The notes: generated by a model not told the origin, from the letters alone. Positions 8,538 to 18,823 are shown, numbered from the stretch's first letter. The stretch: DNA of 64,000 nt from Erythrobacteraceae bacterium Alg239-R51 (GCA_947331495.1 CAMZOI010000001.1:248001-312000), one strand, 5' to 3'. A program made the numbers and translations.

Positions 8538-9956
8538 GTGAAAACAACCGTACTGTTCGCTGTTGCCGCTGTGCTAGCTGCTCCGTTATCCGCGGAAACC
8601 CTCAATCCGGCTGCCGAAGCCGCCGCCCAGGAAGAGCGCACCCAGCGCGTCGCGCAACAATTGTGGGACTGGGCTGAACTCGGCTATCTGGAAACGCGGT
8701 CAAGCGGGCTCCTGCAGGACGAATTGCAGCAGGAAGGTTTTGCCATCGAAGCGGGGGTGGCGGACATTCCGACCGCTTTTGTGGCCGAGTGGGGCACGGG
8801 CGGACCGGTCATCGCCATTCTTGCCGAATACGATGCGCTGCCGGGCATCACGCAGTCCGCTTCGCCCAATCGCGATCCCGTGGCGGACAAGCACGCCGGG
8901 CATGCCTGCGGGCACAATCTGTTCGGGGCAGGCTCGCTGACGGCAGCCATCGCGACCAAGCGCTGGCTGGAAAAGACCGGCACGCCGGGCCGCATCAGGC
9001 TTTACGGCACGCCGGCCGAGGAGGGGGGGTCGGGCAAGGTCTACATGACCCGCGCCGGGCTGTTCGACGATGTCGATGTCGCACTGCACTGGCATGCCGC
9101 GGACGAGAACACCGCTGCGGCGCGGACCAGCCTCGCCAACCGGTCGGGCAAATTCCGTTTTCGCGGCGTGTCCGCCCATGCGGCAGGCGCTCCCGAACGT
9201 GGTCGCAGCGCACTCGACGGGGTCGAAGCGATGAACATGATGGTCAATATGATGCGCGAGCACACCACGATGGATACGCGCATCCACTACGTCATCACCG
9301 AGGGCGGCGCGGCACCGAACGTGGTGCCGGACTTCGCCGAAGTCTTCTATTACGTCCGCCATTCTGACGCGGACGAGGTCCGCGCGCTATGGCCGCGGCT
9401 GGAAGCCGCCGCACGGGGCGCCGCCCTCGGCACGGGCACCGAAGTCGAGTGGGAAATCATCCACGGCAACAATCCGCTCCTGGTCAACGAGACTCTGGCA
9501 AGAACCATGGATGCCAAGCTTCGCCAGGTGGGCGGGGTGGACTACACGGCCGAGGAACGCGCCTGGGCCGAAGAAATCGCCGGGACTTTCGGCGACGCTG
9601 CCGAGCCTCTGGAAAATGCCGTGGAAATCCAGCCCTACGAGACATCGCTCGGCTATGGTTCCACCGATGTGGGCGATGTTTCCTGGGCCACCCCGACAGT
9701 CGGACTGCGCACGGCAACTTGGGTCCCCGGCACCAGCGCGCATAGCTGGCAGGCCGTCGCGGCGAGCGGTCATTCGATCGGGCACAAGGGTGCCCAGGTA
9801 GCGGCCGAGGCCGTGGCGCTGATGGCGGCCGAGCTGTTCAGCAACCCCGAACTGCGCGCGGCCGCCCGTGCCGAGTTCGAAGCCGCAAGGGGTACGGATT
9901 ACGAATATGTCTCGTTGCTCGGCGATCGCGACCCGCCGCTCGATTTCCGCCGCTAG
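8538..9956 (+). CDS. Exported M20-family amidohydrolase (AbgB/aminobenzoyl-glutamate hydrolase type)
   Basis: About 472 residues. The GTG at 8538 follows GGGGAGAG and gives a clear signal peptide, 'MKTTVLFAVAAVLAAPLSA', so the enzyme is probably periplasmic. M20 zinc-site motifs are 'GHACGHNLFGAG', 'GTPAEEGGSGK' and 'HWHAADEN'. A lid or dimerisation domain follows with 'SAHAAGAPERGRSALDG'. The C-terminal 'GSTDVGDVSWATPTVGL' resembles AbgB-type aminoacyl amidases. It should cleave an amide bond of an N-acyl or N-aryl amino acid or dipeptide. It is divergent from the small membrane protein gene at 8476; the two start regions lie close together and share a short promoter interval. Confidence 0.88.
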   Translation: MKTTVLFAVAAVLAAPLSAETLNPAAEAAAQEERTQRVAQQLWDWAELGYLETRSSGLLQDELQQEGFAIEAGVADIPTAFVAEWGTGGPVIAILAEYDALPGITQSASPNRDPVADKHAGHACGHNLFGAGSLTAAIATKRWLEKTGTPGRIRLYGTPAEEGGSGKVYMTRAGLFDDVDVALHWHAADENTAAARTSLANRSGKFRFRGVSAHAAGAPERGRSALDGVEAMNMMVNMMREHTTMDTRIHYVITEGGAAPNVVPDFAEVFYYVRHSDADEVRALWPRLEAAARGAALGTGTEVEWEIIHGNNPLLVNETLARTMDAKLRQVGGVDYTAEERAWAEEIAGTFGDAAEPLENAVEIQPYETSLGYGSTDVGDVSWATPTVGLRTATWVPGTSAHSWQAVAASGHSIGHKGAQVAAEAVALMAAELFSNPELRAAARAEFEAARGTDYEYVSLLGDRDPPLDFRR

Positions 9957-9960
9957 GCCA

Positions 9961-10398
9961 TCACCCGGACCGGGCCGAAAGTGCATCCAGCGCTGGGCGG
10001 ATCGGAGAGACGTCGTAGCCTGCCCCGCGAGCAGCTTCGGCAATCTGGTCCGCGCTCTTTCCGGCCCGTGCTTGTGCGAGTGACCATAACAGCGTCGAGC
10101 GCGTCCCCGACCGGCAATAGGCAAGTACCTTTCCGTCGGTGCTTCCAAGGGCGTTGGCCATCGCATCTACTTGCGGTTCGCTGAAACCGGCAGACGTCAC
10201 CGGGATTGCGCGATAGCCGATGCCGGCGTCGCGCGCAGCGACTTCGATCTCCGCGCCCGTGGGCTGACCGGGTTCCTCGTCGTCAGGTCGGTTGTTTATG
10301 ATCAGGTCCACGCCAAGTGTTTTGGCTTCCGACACATCGCCCGGCGTGATTTGCGGACTGGCGAGCATATCGTCCGAAAGACTGCGGAAATCGGTCAT
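9961..10398 (-). CDS. Rhodanese/DSP-like phosphatase family protein (TIGR01244 type)
   Basis: A 145-residue cytosolic protein with a dual-specificity-phosphatase-like fold. The catalytic loop is '[13 protein letters not shown]', with the cysteine in a C-x5-R arrangement. The N-terminal '[26 protein letters not shown]' matches the family found as a free protein or fused to beta-lactamase-like sulfur dioxygenases. A role in sulfide or persulfide handling is likely for relatives but is not proven here. Its ATG overlaps the stop of the TerC gene by four bases (ATGA), so the two are translationally coupled. Confidence 0.82.
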   Translation of the reverse strand: MTDFRSLSDDMLASPQITPGDVSEAKTLGVDLIINNRPDDEEPGQPTGAEIEVAARDAGIGYRAIPVTSAGFSEPQVDAMANALGSTDGKVLAYCRSGTRSTLLWSLAQARAGKSADQIAEAARGAGYDVSPIRPALDALSARSG

Positions 10399-11210
10399 GC
10401 TGCTTCCTTCGCTTCGGCTATTTCACGCGCCCGGCGGTTGCGCTGGACCATGTTGAGCAGTTCGACACCGACGGAAAAGCCCATCGCGGCGTAGATATAG
10501 CCCTTCGGAACATGAAAGCCAAAACCGTCTGCGATCAAGACCAGTCCGATCATGACCAGGAATGCAAGGGCGAGCATTACCAGAGTGGGGTTCTTCTCGA
10601 TGAACTTCGCGAGCGGATCGGCGGCAATCATCATGACGCCCACGGTGATGACCACAGCCGTCACCATAATGGGGATTTCGTCCGTCATACCGACCGCTGT
10701 CAGGATCGAATCGACCGAAAACACCAGATCGATCGCCACGATCTGCGCGATGACCGTGCCGAAGGTGGCCTTGACCGCTTCGGCGGCGCCCGGAGTCTTG
10801 TCGAGTAGATCGCCCGAATTGTCTTCCGGCTCCATCGAATGGTGGATTTCCTTGGTCGCTTTCCACAACAGGAACAGTCCGCCCACCAGCAGGATCAGGT
10901 CGCGCCCCGAAAATGCGGTTTCGAAAGAGGGCTGACCATTATAGGCGCTGGGCGCCCCTTCTATTCCTAAATCGAATAGCGGCGTCTGCAAGGTCACCAG
11001 CCAGCCGATTAACATCAGCATGCCAATCCGCATTATCAGCGCCAGCGACAGACCGATTCGCCGGGCGCGCTGTTGCTGATGTTCGGGCAATTTGTTGGAC
11101 AGAATCGCGATGAAGATCAGATTGTCGATGCCGAGCACGACTTCCAGGGCTATGAGCGTGAGCAGGGCGAGCCAGGCCGCCGGATCGCTCAAAAGGCCGA
11201 TAATGTCCAT
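10395..11210 (-). CDS. TerC-family integral membrane protein
   Basis: A 271-residue polytopic membrane protein with about seven hydrophobic helices. Family marks are '[21 protein letters not shown]' (in part) near residue 21 and '[21 protein letters not shown]' (in part), each carrying the conserved acidic D-N or D-S residues in membrane segments. TerC proteins export manganese or other metals, often during protein secretion or metal stress. The ATG at 11210 begins directly at the first helix; an upstream in-frame start adds 12 weak residues. It overlaps the downstream phosphatase-like gene by four bases. Confidence 0.9.
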   Translation of the reverse strand: MDIIGLLSDPAAWLALLTLIALEVVLGIDNLIFIAILSNKLPEHQQQRARRIGLSLALIMRIGMLMLIGWLVTLQTPLFDLGIEGAPSAYNGQPSFETAFSGRDLILLVGGLFLLWKATKEIHHSMEPEDNSGDLLDKTPGAAEAVKATFGTVIAQIVAIDLVFSVDSILTAVGMTDEIPIMVTAVVITVGVMMIAADPLAKFIEKNPTLVMLALAFLVMIGLVLIADGFGFHVPKGYIYAAMGFSVGVELLNMVQRNRRAREIAEAKEAA

Positions 11211-11449
11211 CACCGCCCGATAGCCAGCCTCTATCCACGATGGCAAGCGATTGCGAAAATGTCACATTTTTGCGCCAAACAAGCGCTAATCGCTAAATTA
11301 TTCGCGCAAACCAATGTTTCGCGCTATATGCGACACAATTGAGGGGTAGGCTGCGTGCTTGTCGCGTGTCTGCTCGCGCCGGACGGGAAGCGGCCCTCCG
11401 TGCGGTGCAGTCAAGTTCGAGGCAGCACGACGAAGGTATAGTTCGAGTT

Positions 11450-12202
11450 ATGGGTTACGATAAAAGGGGCCGTCGCGGACGGGACAAGCGCGACGGATTT
11501 GGCGAGGACAATTTCGACAGTTTCGGGGGTCCGCCCGCCGATTTCGCACCGCACGAGGCGTTCCAGAGCGACCGCGGCGGCGACCGGTTCGGTGGCGGTG
11601 GTGGTCACCGTGGCGGCGGAGGTAATTTCGGCGGCAATCGCGGCGGTGGTGGAGGCGGCGGCTTCGGCGGCGGCAACCGCATGCCTGCCCAGGTCGTCGG
11701 AACTGGCAAGGGCACGGTCAAGTTCTTCAACAGCCAGAAGGGCTTCGGCTTCATCCAGCAGGAAACCGGCGGAGAGGACGTGTTCGTCCATATCAGCGCA
11801 GTCGAACGTGCCGGGCTCGAAGGTCTGGCCGAAGGACAGGAGCTCGAATTTAATCTCGTTGATCGCGGCGGCAAGGTGTCGGCGCAGGATCTGCAGGTCG
11901 TCGGCGATGTCATTCCCGTGGAGCAGCGTGCCGGTGGCGGTGACCGTGGCGATGCCGGTGGCGCACCGCGCCGCGAACTTACGGGCGAAAAGGCGACCGG
12001 CACCGTCAAGTTCTTCAATTCGATGAAGGGCTTTGGTTTTCTCACCCGCGACGATGGTCAGCCAGACGCCTTCGTGCACATCAGTGCGGTCGAGCGCTCG
12101 GGCCTGTCCCAGATCAACGAAGGCGAGCGCTACGAGTTCGATCTCGAGGTCGATCGACGCGGCAAGCATTCGGCGGTCAACCTCGTTCCTGCCCCGGAGT
12201 AG
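11450..12202 (+). CDS. Two-domain cold-shock protein with glycine-rich N-terminal region
   Basis: A 250-residue nucleic-acid-binding protein. Residues 1-40 are charged, and 42-77 are a Gly/Arg-rich tract resembling RGG boxes. Cold-shock domain 1 is at about 86-152 ('[14 protein letters not shown]', 'VFVHISAVE'); domain 2 is at about 182-247 ('[14 protein letters not shown]', 'AFVHISAVE'). Both RNP motifs are intact in both copies. Tandem cold-shock domains are typical of alphaproteobacteria; the RGG-like tail is less common. About 240 bases precede it without another gene on its strand, leaving room for a long cold-responsive leader. It ends before a hairpin at 12269. Confidence 0.92.
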   Translation: MGYDKRGRRGRDKRDGFGEDNFDSFGGPPADFAPHEAFQSDRGGDRFGGGGGHRGGGGNFGGNRGGGGGGGFGGGNRMPAQVVGTGKGTVKFFNSQKGFGFIQQETGGEDVFVHISAVERAGLEGLAEGQELEFNLVDRGGKVSAQDLQVVGDVIPVEQRAGGGDRGDAGGAPRRELTGEKATGTVKFFNSMKGFGFLTRDDGQPDAFVHISAVERSGLSQINEGERYEFDLEVDRRGKHSAVNLVPAPE

Positions 12203-12268
12203 GGTGGGTTCACGCGCTTCCGGTTTGACCCGGACCGCGTGAGGCAATACATCGCTGACACATTTCGC

Positions 12269-12299
12269 AAATGGCGGTTCCTGCACGGGACCGCCATTT
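12269..12299 (+). terminator. Hairpin between the cold-shock gene and argD
   Basis: Arms AAATGGCGGTTCC and GGGACCGCCATTT pair over 13 positions with one G-T wobble around a 5-base loop. The T tail is short (ATTTGTCGTT). It probably ends the cold-shock transcript, or it could attenuate argD, which starts 24 bases later. Confidence 0.6.
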
Positions 12300-12322
12300 G
12301 TCGTTCAATTCCCGGAGGTCCG

Positions 12323-13510
12323 ATGTCGATCAGCCCGCTCATGCCCGTCTATCCCCGCTGCGGTGTGCGTCCCGTCAGGGGCGAAAACTGCCACCTGATC
12401 GACGAGGATGGCACGCGCTATCTCGACTTCGCCAGCGGCATCGCGGTCAACCTGCTCGGCCACAGCCATGCAGGTTTGATCGGGGCGATCCAACGTCAGG
12501 CCGAAACGTTGATGCACGTCTCGAACCTTTACGGTAGCCCGCAGGGCGAGGCGTTGGCACAGAAGCTTGTCGATAAGACCTTTGCCGATACCGTCTTCTT
12601 CACCAATTCGGGCGCCGAAGCGGTCGAAACCGCAATCAAGACGGCGCGGGCCTATCACCAGCATGACGATGGCGATTCGAACCGGACCGAGCTGATCTCG
12701 TTCACGAATGCCTTTCACGGGCGAACCATGGCGACGATCAGCGCCTCGAACCAGGCGAAGATGCACAAGGGCTTCATGCCCTTGCTTGCCGGGTTCCAGT
12801 ATGCCGAATTCGACGACCTCGAAAGCGCCAGGAAGCTGGTAGGAGCCAAGACGGCCGGCTTCCTCGTCGAACCGATCCAGGGGGAAGGCGGCATCCGCCC
12901 TGCCTCCGACGAATTCATCCATGGCCTGCGCGCAATTTGTGACGAGCACGACCTGGTGCTGGTGTTCGACGAGGTCCAGTGCGGTGTCGCGCGCACCGGC
13001 AAGCTCTACGCCTATGAGCATTACGGCATCGAACCCGATGTAATGGCCTCGGCCAAGGGTATCGGCGGCGGCTTCCCGCTCGGCGCCTGTCTCGCCACCG
13101 AAAAGGCGGCGCGCGGGATGGGTTTCGGCACGCATGGTTCGACCTATGGCGGCAATCCGCTCGCGATGGCGGCGGGGACGGCGGTGATGGACGCCGTGGC
13201 AAACGACGAATTCCTCGCCGAAGTGACCGAGAAGGGCGAGCGTTTGCGCAGCCGCCTCGAACAGTTCATCGGCAATTACCCCGACCTGTTCGATTTCGTA
13301 CGCGGAAGGGGCCTGATGCTCGGCTTGCGAATGAAGGTCGAAAGCCGCCCGTTCTTTGTCCATCTGCGGGACAATCACCGGTTGCTGACCGTGGCGGCGG
13401 GCGACCAGACGTTGCGAATCCTGCCACCGCTGGTGGCGGACGAGGCGGAATTCGACGAATTCTTCGACAAGCTTTCCGCCGGCGCGGCCAGCTACGATTC
13501 GGCCAGTTGA
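12323..13510 (+). CDS. argD: Acetylornithine/succinyldiaminopimelate aminotransferase
   Basis: A 395-residue class III PLP aminotransferase. Seen: '[12 protein letters not shown]', '[13 protein letters not shown]', '[12 protein letters not shown]', 'EPIQGEGG', '[12 protein letters not shown]' and the Schiff-base lysine 245 in '[12 protein letters not shown]'. It makes N-acetylornithine in arginine biosynthesis and usually also serves lysine synthesis. The ATG at 12323 has CCGGAGGTC upstream. argF follows 10 bases later, and this pairing supports the arginine role over astC or gabT. Confidence 0.93.
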   Translation: MSISPLMPVYPRCGVRPVRGENCHLIDEDGTRYLDFASGIAVNLLGHSHAGLIGAIQRQAETLMHVSNLYGSPQGEALAQKLVDKTFADTVFFTNSGAEAVETAIKTARAYHQHDDGDSNRTELISFTNAFHGRTMATISASNQAKMHKGFMPLLAGFQYAEFDDLESARKLVGAKTAGFLVEPIQGEGGIRPASDEFIHGLRAICDEHDLVLVFDEVQCGVARTGKLYAYEHYGIEPDVMASAKGIGGGFPLGACLATEKAARGMGFGTHGSTYGGNPLAMAAGTAVMDAVANDEFLAEVTEKGERLRSRLEQFIGNYPDLFDFVRGRGLMLGLRMKVESRPFFVHLRDNHRLLTVAAGDQTLRILPPLVADEAEFDEFFDKLSAGAASYDSAS

Positions 13511-13520
13511 AACAAGCCGG

Positions 13521-14450
13521 ATGAACCATCTCCTCGACCTGAACGATGCCGGCGGAGATGCCATTGCCGCGATGCTTGCCGATGCGCAGGACCGCAAACG
13601 GGCACGCGCTGACTGGCCCAAGGGCAGGCCCGATGCCGACGCCCCACTGGCCGGTCACGTGCTGGGCATGATCTTCGAGAAGAGTTCGACCCGCACCCGC
13701 GTCAGCTTCGACATCGCGATGCGCCAGCTCGGCGGCAGCGCACTGATCCTCGAGGCAGGAACAAGCCAGCTCGGGCGAGGCGAAAGTATCGCCGATACTG
13801 CGCGCGTGCTTAGCCGGATGGTCGATGCCATCATGATCCGTACCGACGATCATGCCAAGGCCGAGGAGCTTGCGCGGCACGCGCAGGTGCCCGTCATCAA
13901 TGGACTGACCGATCGCTCGCACCCCTGCCAGATCATTGCCGACCTGTTGACTATCGTCGAGCTTGGCAAGCCGCTTCCCGGCCTGGAGCTCGCCTGGCTA
14001 GGTGACGGCAACAATGTCCTGCACTCGATCCTCGAGGCGGCGGGCATCTTCAAGCTCAACGTCCGTGTCGGCACGCCCGCAGGGTACGAGCCGGAACTGG
14101 AATTCGTCGAGATGGCCCGGCGCGGCGGAGCGCGGGTAACACTGACGCAGGACCCCATAGAGGCAGTGGACGGTGCAGACATCGTCGTGACGGACACCTG
14201 GGTCTCGATGGGTCAGGATCATCTTGCGGAGAAGCTTGCATCCATGCAGCCGTTCCGGGTCGATGACAGGCTGATGGCCCGGGCCAAGCCCGATGCACGG
14301 TTTCTTCACTGCCTGCCCGCTCATATCGGTGACGAAGTGAGCGAGGAGGTGTTCGAAGGCGACCAGTCCGTCGTGTTCGATCAGGCAGAAAACCGCGTCC
14401 ACGCGCAAAAATCGATCCTCCTATGGTGCTTTGGAAAACTGGCCTCGTAG
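13521..14450 (+). CDS. argF: Ornithine carbamoyltransferase
   Basis: A 309-residue cytosolic enzyme that forms citrulline from ornithine and carbamoyl phosphate. The carbamoyl-phosphate motif '[10 protein letters not shown]' is near residue 54. '[11 protein letters not shown]', the ornithine-site 'DTWVSMGQ' and '[13 protein letters not shown]' follow in the usual order. Length and motif order are normal. It is co-transcribed with argD (10-base gap) and closely followed by hslO. Confidence 0.95.
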   Translation: MNHLLDLNDAGGDAIAAMLADAQDRKRARADWPKGRPDADAPLAGHVLGMIFEKSSTRTRVSFDIAMRQLGGSALILEAGTSQLGRGESIADTARVLSRMVDAIMIRTDDHAKAEELARHAQVPVINGLTDRSHPCQIIADLLTIVELGKPLPGLELAWLGDGNNVLHSILEAAGIFKLNVRVGTPAGYEPELEFVEMARRGGARVTLTQDPIEAVDGADIVVTDTWVSMGQDHLAEKLASMQPFRVDDRLMARAKPDARFLHCLPAHIGDEVSEEVFEGDQSVVFDQAENRVHAQKSILLWCFGKLAS

Positions 14451-14484
14451 CACACCTCTAAAAATCGGTCGTATTCGATCCCAT

Positions 14485-15399
14485 ATGCCCGCGATGATCG
14501 ACGCGATACCTTCCCCAGACGAGACTTATGCGGGCCGCACGCTCGCCTTTACCATACCCGCACGCAATGCCCGTGGCCGGATCGTCCGGCTCGATGCAGC
14601 CCTGGATGAAATTCTCGCCGCGCATGATTATCCCGCGCCGATAACCCACCTGCTTGCCGAAGCATTGGTTCTCGCCACGCTCATGGGCAGTCTGCTTAAG
14701 AACGATGGTTCGCAGGTGACCATGCAGGCTCAAACCGAGGCGGGGGCCGTCAATCTTCTGGTGTGCGATTACAAGAGCGGTAATCTGCGTGGTTATGTCG
14801 ATTTCGACGAGGAGAAGCTGGCGGAACTGGGCGCCAACCCGTCCTTGTTCGCTCTGTTCGGCAAAGGTTTTCTGGCGATCACCTTCGACACGGCCGGGGG
14901 AAAGGGGCGGTATCAGGGCATCGTTCCGCTGGAAGGCGACTGCTTGTCCGAAGCGTGCGAGAATTACTTCTACCAGTCCGAACAGGTGCCCACGCTGATG
15001 CGTTGTGCGGTGCGTTCGGGAAGCGAAGGGTGCGTTGCTGCGGGGCTGCTTGTTCAGCACCTGCCCGATGGCGAAGAAGGTCGCGAGCGCCTGCACGCTC
15101 GGCTCGATCACCCCGAATGGGAGCACGTGGCGGTCATGGCAGGGTCAATCCGTCACGACGAATTGCTCGATCCCGATCTTTCGCAGGAAGCGCTGGTGTG
15201 GCGGCTGTTCCATGAAGAGGACGAAGTGCGCATCGAGCAGCGCGAGAAAGTGAAGAGAGGCTGCCGCTGCTCAGTCCAGCATTACGAACAGGTAATTGCC
15301 CGCTTTCCCGAAGCCGACCGCGCGGACATGCGCGACGAAGAGGGGCTGATCATGGTAGATTGTGCGTTCTGTTCCCGACAGTTCGCAATTGCCGCGTGA
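14485..15399 (+). CDS. hslO: Redox-regulated chaperone Hsp33
   Basis: About 304 residues. The C-terminal zinc switch is 'KRGCRCSVQHY' followed by 'VDCAFC', giving the C-x-C and C-x2-C cysteines that release zinc on oxidation and activate holdase function. The N-terminal domain has 'AEALVLATLMGSLLK', 'VCDYKSGNLRGYVDF' and a 'GKGFLAITFDT' strand, all typical. The start is uncertain: ATGs exist at 14485 and 14494, and the first is used here. It lies 34 bases after argF, so it may be read from the arg transcript. Confidence 0.92.
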   Translation: MPAMIDAIPSPDETYAGRTLAFTIPARNARGRIVRLDAALDEILAAHDYPAPITHLLAEALVLATLMGSLLKNDGSQVTMQAQTEAGAVNLLVCDYKSGNLRGYVDFDEEKLAELGANPSLFALFGKGFLAITFDTAGGKGRYQGIVPLEGDCLSEACENYFYQSEQVPTLMRCAVRSGSEGCVAAGLLVQHLPDGEEGRERLHARLDHPEWEHVAVMAGSIRHDELLDPDLSQEALVWRLFHEEDEVRIEQREKVKRGCRCSVQHYEQVIARFPEADRADMRDEEGLIMVDCAFCSRQFAIAA

Positions 15400-15501
15400 G
15401 ACCCGATGCGCGCTTGCCTGCCTTCGGACAGGTTATTCGTGTATAGTATTCAGATTGCGAGCGCCGCTTTATGCGCGTTCGGTGACGAAAGGTGAGCTAG
15501 G

Positions 15502-15903
15502 ATGGCTCGGATGAAGATAAAGACTCTGGCTATCGTCGCGACGCCGATGATGATTGCCTTGACGGTCCCGAGCGTCGCCCAGGCTGCGCTTTCCATGCTC
15601 GACGGCCTGACCAAGGGTGGGTGGGAAGTGCGATACCGGGACGGTTCTTCGCCGAAGAAGATCTGTGTGCGCACCGGCCGCGAATTCGTTCAGCTTCGTC
15701 ACCGATCCGGCAATTGCAATCGCTTCGTTGTCGAAGATGGCGCGAACCAGGTCACGGTCCAGTACACTTGCCGCGCAAATGGATACGGGCGCACCAATAT
15801 TCGCAAGGAGAGCGCATCGCTCGTTCAGATCGAGAGCCAGGGAATTGCTGATGGCAAACCCTTCCAGTTCTCGGCCGAAGCTCGGCGTACAGGCGATTGC
15901 TGA
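15502..15903 (+). CDS. Secreted DUF3617-like protein
   Basis: A 133-residue protein with a signal peptide ending near 'PSVAQA' (about residue 28) and a mature part of about 105 residues. 'LTKGGWEVRYRD' followed by cysteines in 'KKICVRTG', 'SGNCNRF' and 'YTCRANG' and a terminal Cys fits the DUF3617 layout of a small periplasmic beta-sandwich stabilised by disulfides. Function is unknown. The ATG at 15502 follows AGGTGAGCTAGG. It is preceded by a weak hairpin around 15417-15432 that may end the hslO transcript. queC begins 38 bases downstream. Confidence 0.65.
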   Translation: MARMKIKTLAIVATPMMIALTVPSVAQAALSMLDGLTKGGWEVRYRDGSSPKKICVRTGREFVQLRHRSGNCNRFVVEDGANQVTVQYTCRANGYGRTNIRKESASLVQIESQGIADGKPFQFSAEARRTGDC

Positions 15904-15941
15904 TACTTGCGGATGTACGGGTTCCGCCCTAGCGGGACGGC

Positions 15942-16658
15942 ATGGGCGCTTCCAGCGACGAAAAGCCGGGAACGGCGGTGATCCTGCTTTCGGGTGGCCT
16001 CGATTCGATGGTCACCGCTGCCCTTGCGCGCGAGCGGGGCTTTACCCTTCACGCCCTGACGATCGATTATGGTCAGCGGCACGTGCGCGAATTGCAGTCG
16101 GCCAAGGCAATTGCCGAGAAACTGGGCGTTGAACGACATGTCGAATTGCCGCTCGACCTGCGCCGCTTCGGCGGTTCGGCTTTGACCGCGGATATCGACG
16201 TTCCCAAGTCGGGCGTGGACCACGATATTCCGGTAACCTATGTTCCGGCACGCAACCTCGTATTCTTGGCGCTCACCACGGGCTTCGCCGAAACGTCGGC
16301 TTCGCGGGACATCTTCATCGGGGTGAACGCGCTCGATTATTCGGGTTATCCCGATTGCCGGCCCGAATTCATTGCCAGTTTCGCAGAAACCGCGCGGCTA
16401 GGAACGAAGCAGGGTATCGAAGGCGCTCCGTTCACGATCCATGCGCCGCTCCAGGAAATGAGCAAGGCCGACATCGCGCGCGAATGCGAGCGGCTGGGGC
16501 TCGACCCGGCTTGGAGCTGGTCGTGTTACGATCCGATGCCAGAGGGCGTGGCCTGCGGTGCCTGCGATTCCTGTCGACTACGTCGAAAGGGGTTTGACGA
16601 GGCGGGACTTGTCGATACGACAGTCTATTCGAAGGACGCACCTGCCGTGACGGAGTAG
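15942..16658 (+). CDS. queC: 7-cyano-7-deazaguanine synthase
   Basis: A 238-residue ATP-dependent enzyme converting 7-carboxy-7-deazaguanine to preQ0 for queuosine tRNA modification. The PP-loop 'LLSGGLDSMV' is at about residues 15-24. 'TIDYGQRH' and the zinc cysteines in 'WSCYDP', 'VACGACDSCRLRRKGF' complete the family. No queD or queE is adjacent. A GluQ-RS gene, which modifies queuosine tRNA-Asp, lies elsewhere in the window (57905-58741). The next MFS gene starts four bases after the stop. Confidence 0.95.
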   Translation: MGASSDEKPGTAVILLSGGLDSMVTAALARERGFTLHALTIDYGQRHVRELQSAKAIAEKLGVERHVELPLDLRRFGGSALTADIDVPKSGVDHDIPVTYVPARNLVFLALTTGFAETSASRDIFIGVNALDYSGYPDCRPEFIASFAETARLGTKQGIEGAPFTIHAPLQEMSKADIARECERLGLDPAWSWSCYDPMPEGVACGACDSCRLRRKGFDEAGLVDTTVYSKDAPAVTE

Positions 16659-16662
16659 ACAA

Positions 16663-18246
16663 TTGACCCAGCCGACGCCCGCCGCAACGATCGAAACTCC
16701 AGCGGGCACGGTCGACGGCAAGGTGCCGGCCTATAGCTGGTACGCGCTCGGCGTTCTGGTCATCATCTACGTCCTTAATTTCGTCGACCGCAACATCATC
16801 TCGATCCTCGCCGAGGACATCAAGGCGGATCTCGGCCTGCGCGACGACCAGATCGGGTTCCTTTACGGCACTGCTTTCGGGGTTTTCTACGCCCTCTTCG
16901 GTATCCCGCTCGGCAAACTGGCGGATAGCTGGCACCGCGTCAGGCTGATGACGGTGGGCCTCGCCGTCTGGTCTGCCTTCACCGCCCTGTCCGGATTTGC
17001 CAAGAATTTCACCATGCTGAGCGTGGCACGAATTGGCGTAGGCGTCGGTGAGGCGACCGCCAGCCCGAGCGCCTACTCGCTGATTTCCGACTGGTTTCCG
17101 AAGAAGATGCGAGCGACCGCGCTCGCCATCTATTCGTCCGGACTCTATGTCGGCGGTGGCGTCTCGCTGCTGATTGGCGGTGCGATCGTCGAGAACTGGA
17201 ACGAGGCCTTTCCGACCGATGCTCCCCTCGGGCTTGCCGGGTGGCAGGCCGCCTTCATTATCGTCGGCCTTCCGGGTCTGCTCCTCGCTCTTCTGGTCTT
17301 CACCTTGCGCGAGCCCGTTCGCGGGCAGAGCGACGGGATCATCACGCCGCCACCGAAGGACCCGTTCCGCGGTTTTTTCCACGAACTGGTCGCCGTTATT
17401 CCGCCCTTCACCCTGATCGGCGCTGCAAGGGGCGGTGCGCGCGGCATCGCAGTCAATCTTGCCGGGGCAGTGGTCATCGGGGGCATTGCCTATCTGATGG
17501 CCGACTTTACCGACAACGCGCAGCAATGGGGCGCCGTGGGAATAGGTTATTACGCCATCTTCTCATGGGCTTCGACGCTCAAGCGCCGCGACGAGCCGAC
17601 GTTCACACTGATCTGGGGGACACCGGCTTTTCTCACGACCATTCTCGGTTACGGCATGGTCGCCTTCATGTCCTATGCCGCATCCTTCTGGGCGGCGCCC
17701 TACGCCATTCGCATTCTGGAAGAAGCTCCGTCGACTGCCGGCTGGTGGATCGGTGGACCGGGAGCGGTCGCGGGTTTCCTGGGCGTGATCATGGGCGGCC
17801 GCGCTGCCGACTGGTTGCGCGAGCGCATGCCGACGGGCCGCCTGTTGGTGGTCGCGTTCGGCCTCACCGCCGCGGCGCCCTTCCTGTACGTCATGTTCAC
17901 CACGCTCGACCCCACGACATTCTACATCATGGCGTTCCTGCAATCGCTCTTCGGCAGTTCGGCGCTGGGCGCAGCGGCCGCAACATCACAGGATCTCGTC
18001 CTGCCACGCATGCGGGGGACCGCCACGGCGACGTTCTTCCTTGCGACCACGCTCGTCGGCCTCGCCCTCGGACCCTATATGGCGGGGCAGGTGTCCACGA
18101 TGACCGGCAGCCTGTCTACCGGCGGACTCAGCCTGCTGATCGCGGTGCCGATCGGACTTGCACTGCTGTTCGTGGCCTACCGAACGGTGCCGAAGGCGGA
18201 ACGGACCTTGCTGGACCGAGCACGCGCAGCGGGTGAGGACATCTGA
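16663..18246 (+). CDS. Spinster-type MFS transporter
   Basis: A 527-residue inner-membrane major facilitator with about 12 helices and a longer central loop (roughly residues 210-260). 'NFVDRNIISILAEDIKADLGL' (in part) after helix 1, 'GKLADSWHRVRLM' between helices 2 and 3, and 'GVGEATASPSAYSLISDWFP' (in part) are the pattern seen in spinster-like carriers of sphingomonads. The substrate is unknown; lipids, organic acids or xenobiotics are possible. The start is a TTG at 16663 with GGAG 7 bases before it. It follows queC by four bases and may be transcribed with it. Confidence 0.85.
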   Translation: MTQPTPAATIETPAGTVDGKVPAYSWYALGVLVIIYVLNFVDRNIISILAEDIKADLGLRDDQIGFLYGTAFGVFYALFGIPLGKLADSWHRVRLMTVGLAVWSAFTALSGFAKNFTMLSVARIGVGVGEATASPSAYSLISDWFPKKMRATALAIYSSGLYVGGGVSLLIGGAIVENWNEAFPTDAPLGLAGWQAAFIIVGLPGLLLALLVFTLREPVRGQSDGIITPPPKDPFRGFFHELVAVIPPFTLIGAARGGARGIAVNLAGAVVIGGIAYLMADFTDNAQQWGAVGIGYYAIFSWASTLKRRDEPTFTLIWGTPAFLTTILGYGMVAFMSYAASFWAAPYAIRILEEAPSTAGWWIGGPGAVAGFLGVIMGGRAADWLRERMPTGRLLVVAFGLTAAAPFLYVMFTTLDPTTFYIMAFLQSLFGSSALGAAAATSQDLVLPRMRGTATATFFLATTLVGLALGPYMAGQVSTMTGSLSTGGLSLLIAVPIGLALLFVAYRTVPKAERTLLDRARAAGEDI

Positions 18247-18255
18247 GGAGCCGCG

Positions 18256-18786
18256 TCAGTTCGCTCTGAGAACACCGCAGGCAACCCGCGAACCGGCATC
18301 GCCGGCAGGATCCGTGCTGTAATCATCGGGTCCGGCATGGACGATGACTGCAGTACCGTCGCTGTCGAAAATCGCATCGAGTACCATTTCAGGATCGCCG
18401 GTCAGTTCGAATTGCGCCGAACCGGTGCGGTTGGGACCTACTGTCAGATTGGGCATGTCTCCAAGATGCTTTCCGTCCGGCGATAGCGAGCCGTGCGACT
18501 GGTCGGTCGGGTTGAGATGTCCGCCGGCGCTGGTGAAGTCGGGTGCGCGGCAGCTACCGGTGGTATGCAGGTGGAAGCCGTGCTGGCCGGGCTCGATGCC
18601 CGTCACCGTCACGTCGACGGATACGTCCGTCCCGTCATTCATCAATCGAACTGTGCCGACGGGTTGTCCGTTGGCCAGGCTCAGCGTGGCATCACCAACC
18701 TGTTCGGTCGTCAGGTCCTCGATCGTCGAGCAGGCGCTCAGAACGAGCGCGGTGGCGGCGAGTGGAAGCAATTTGGCACAGGTCAT
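18256..18786 (-). CDS. sodC: Cu/Zn superoxide dismutase, lipoprotein
   Basis: A 176-residue periplasmic enzyme. The signal ends in the lipobox 'LSAC' (about residues 16-19), so it is probably anchored to the membrane. Copper and zinc ligands are in 'HGFHLHTTGSC', 'GGHLNP', 'HGSLSPDGKHLGDMPNL' and 'VIVHAGPDD', and the disulfide partner is in 'SRVACGVL'. It removes superoxide in the envelope. The stop is 9 bases from the converging MFS gene, with no clear terminator between them. Confidence 0.93.
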   Translation of the reverse strand: MTCAKLLPLAATALVLSACSTIEDLTTEQVGDATLSLANGQPVGTVRLMNDGTDVSVDVTVTGIEPGQHGFHLHTTGSCRAPDFTSAGGHLNPTDQSHGSLSPDGKHLGDMPNLTVGPNRTGSAQFELTGDPEMVLDAIFDSDGTAVIVHAGPDDYSTDPAGDAGSRVACGVLRAN

Positions 18787-18823
18787 CTGAAATTCCTTTC
18801 TTCGAACGTTCGATGACCCAACG

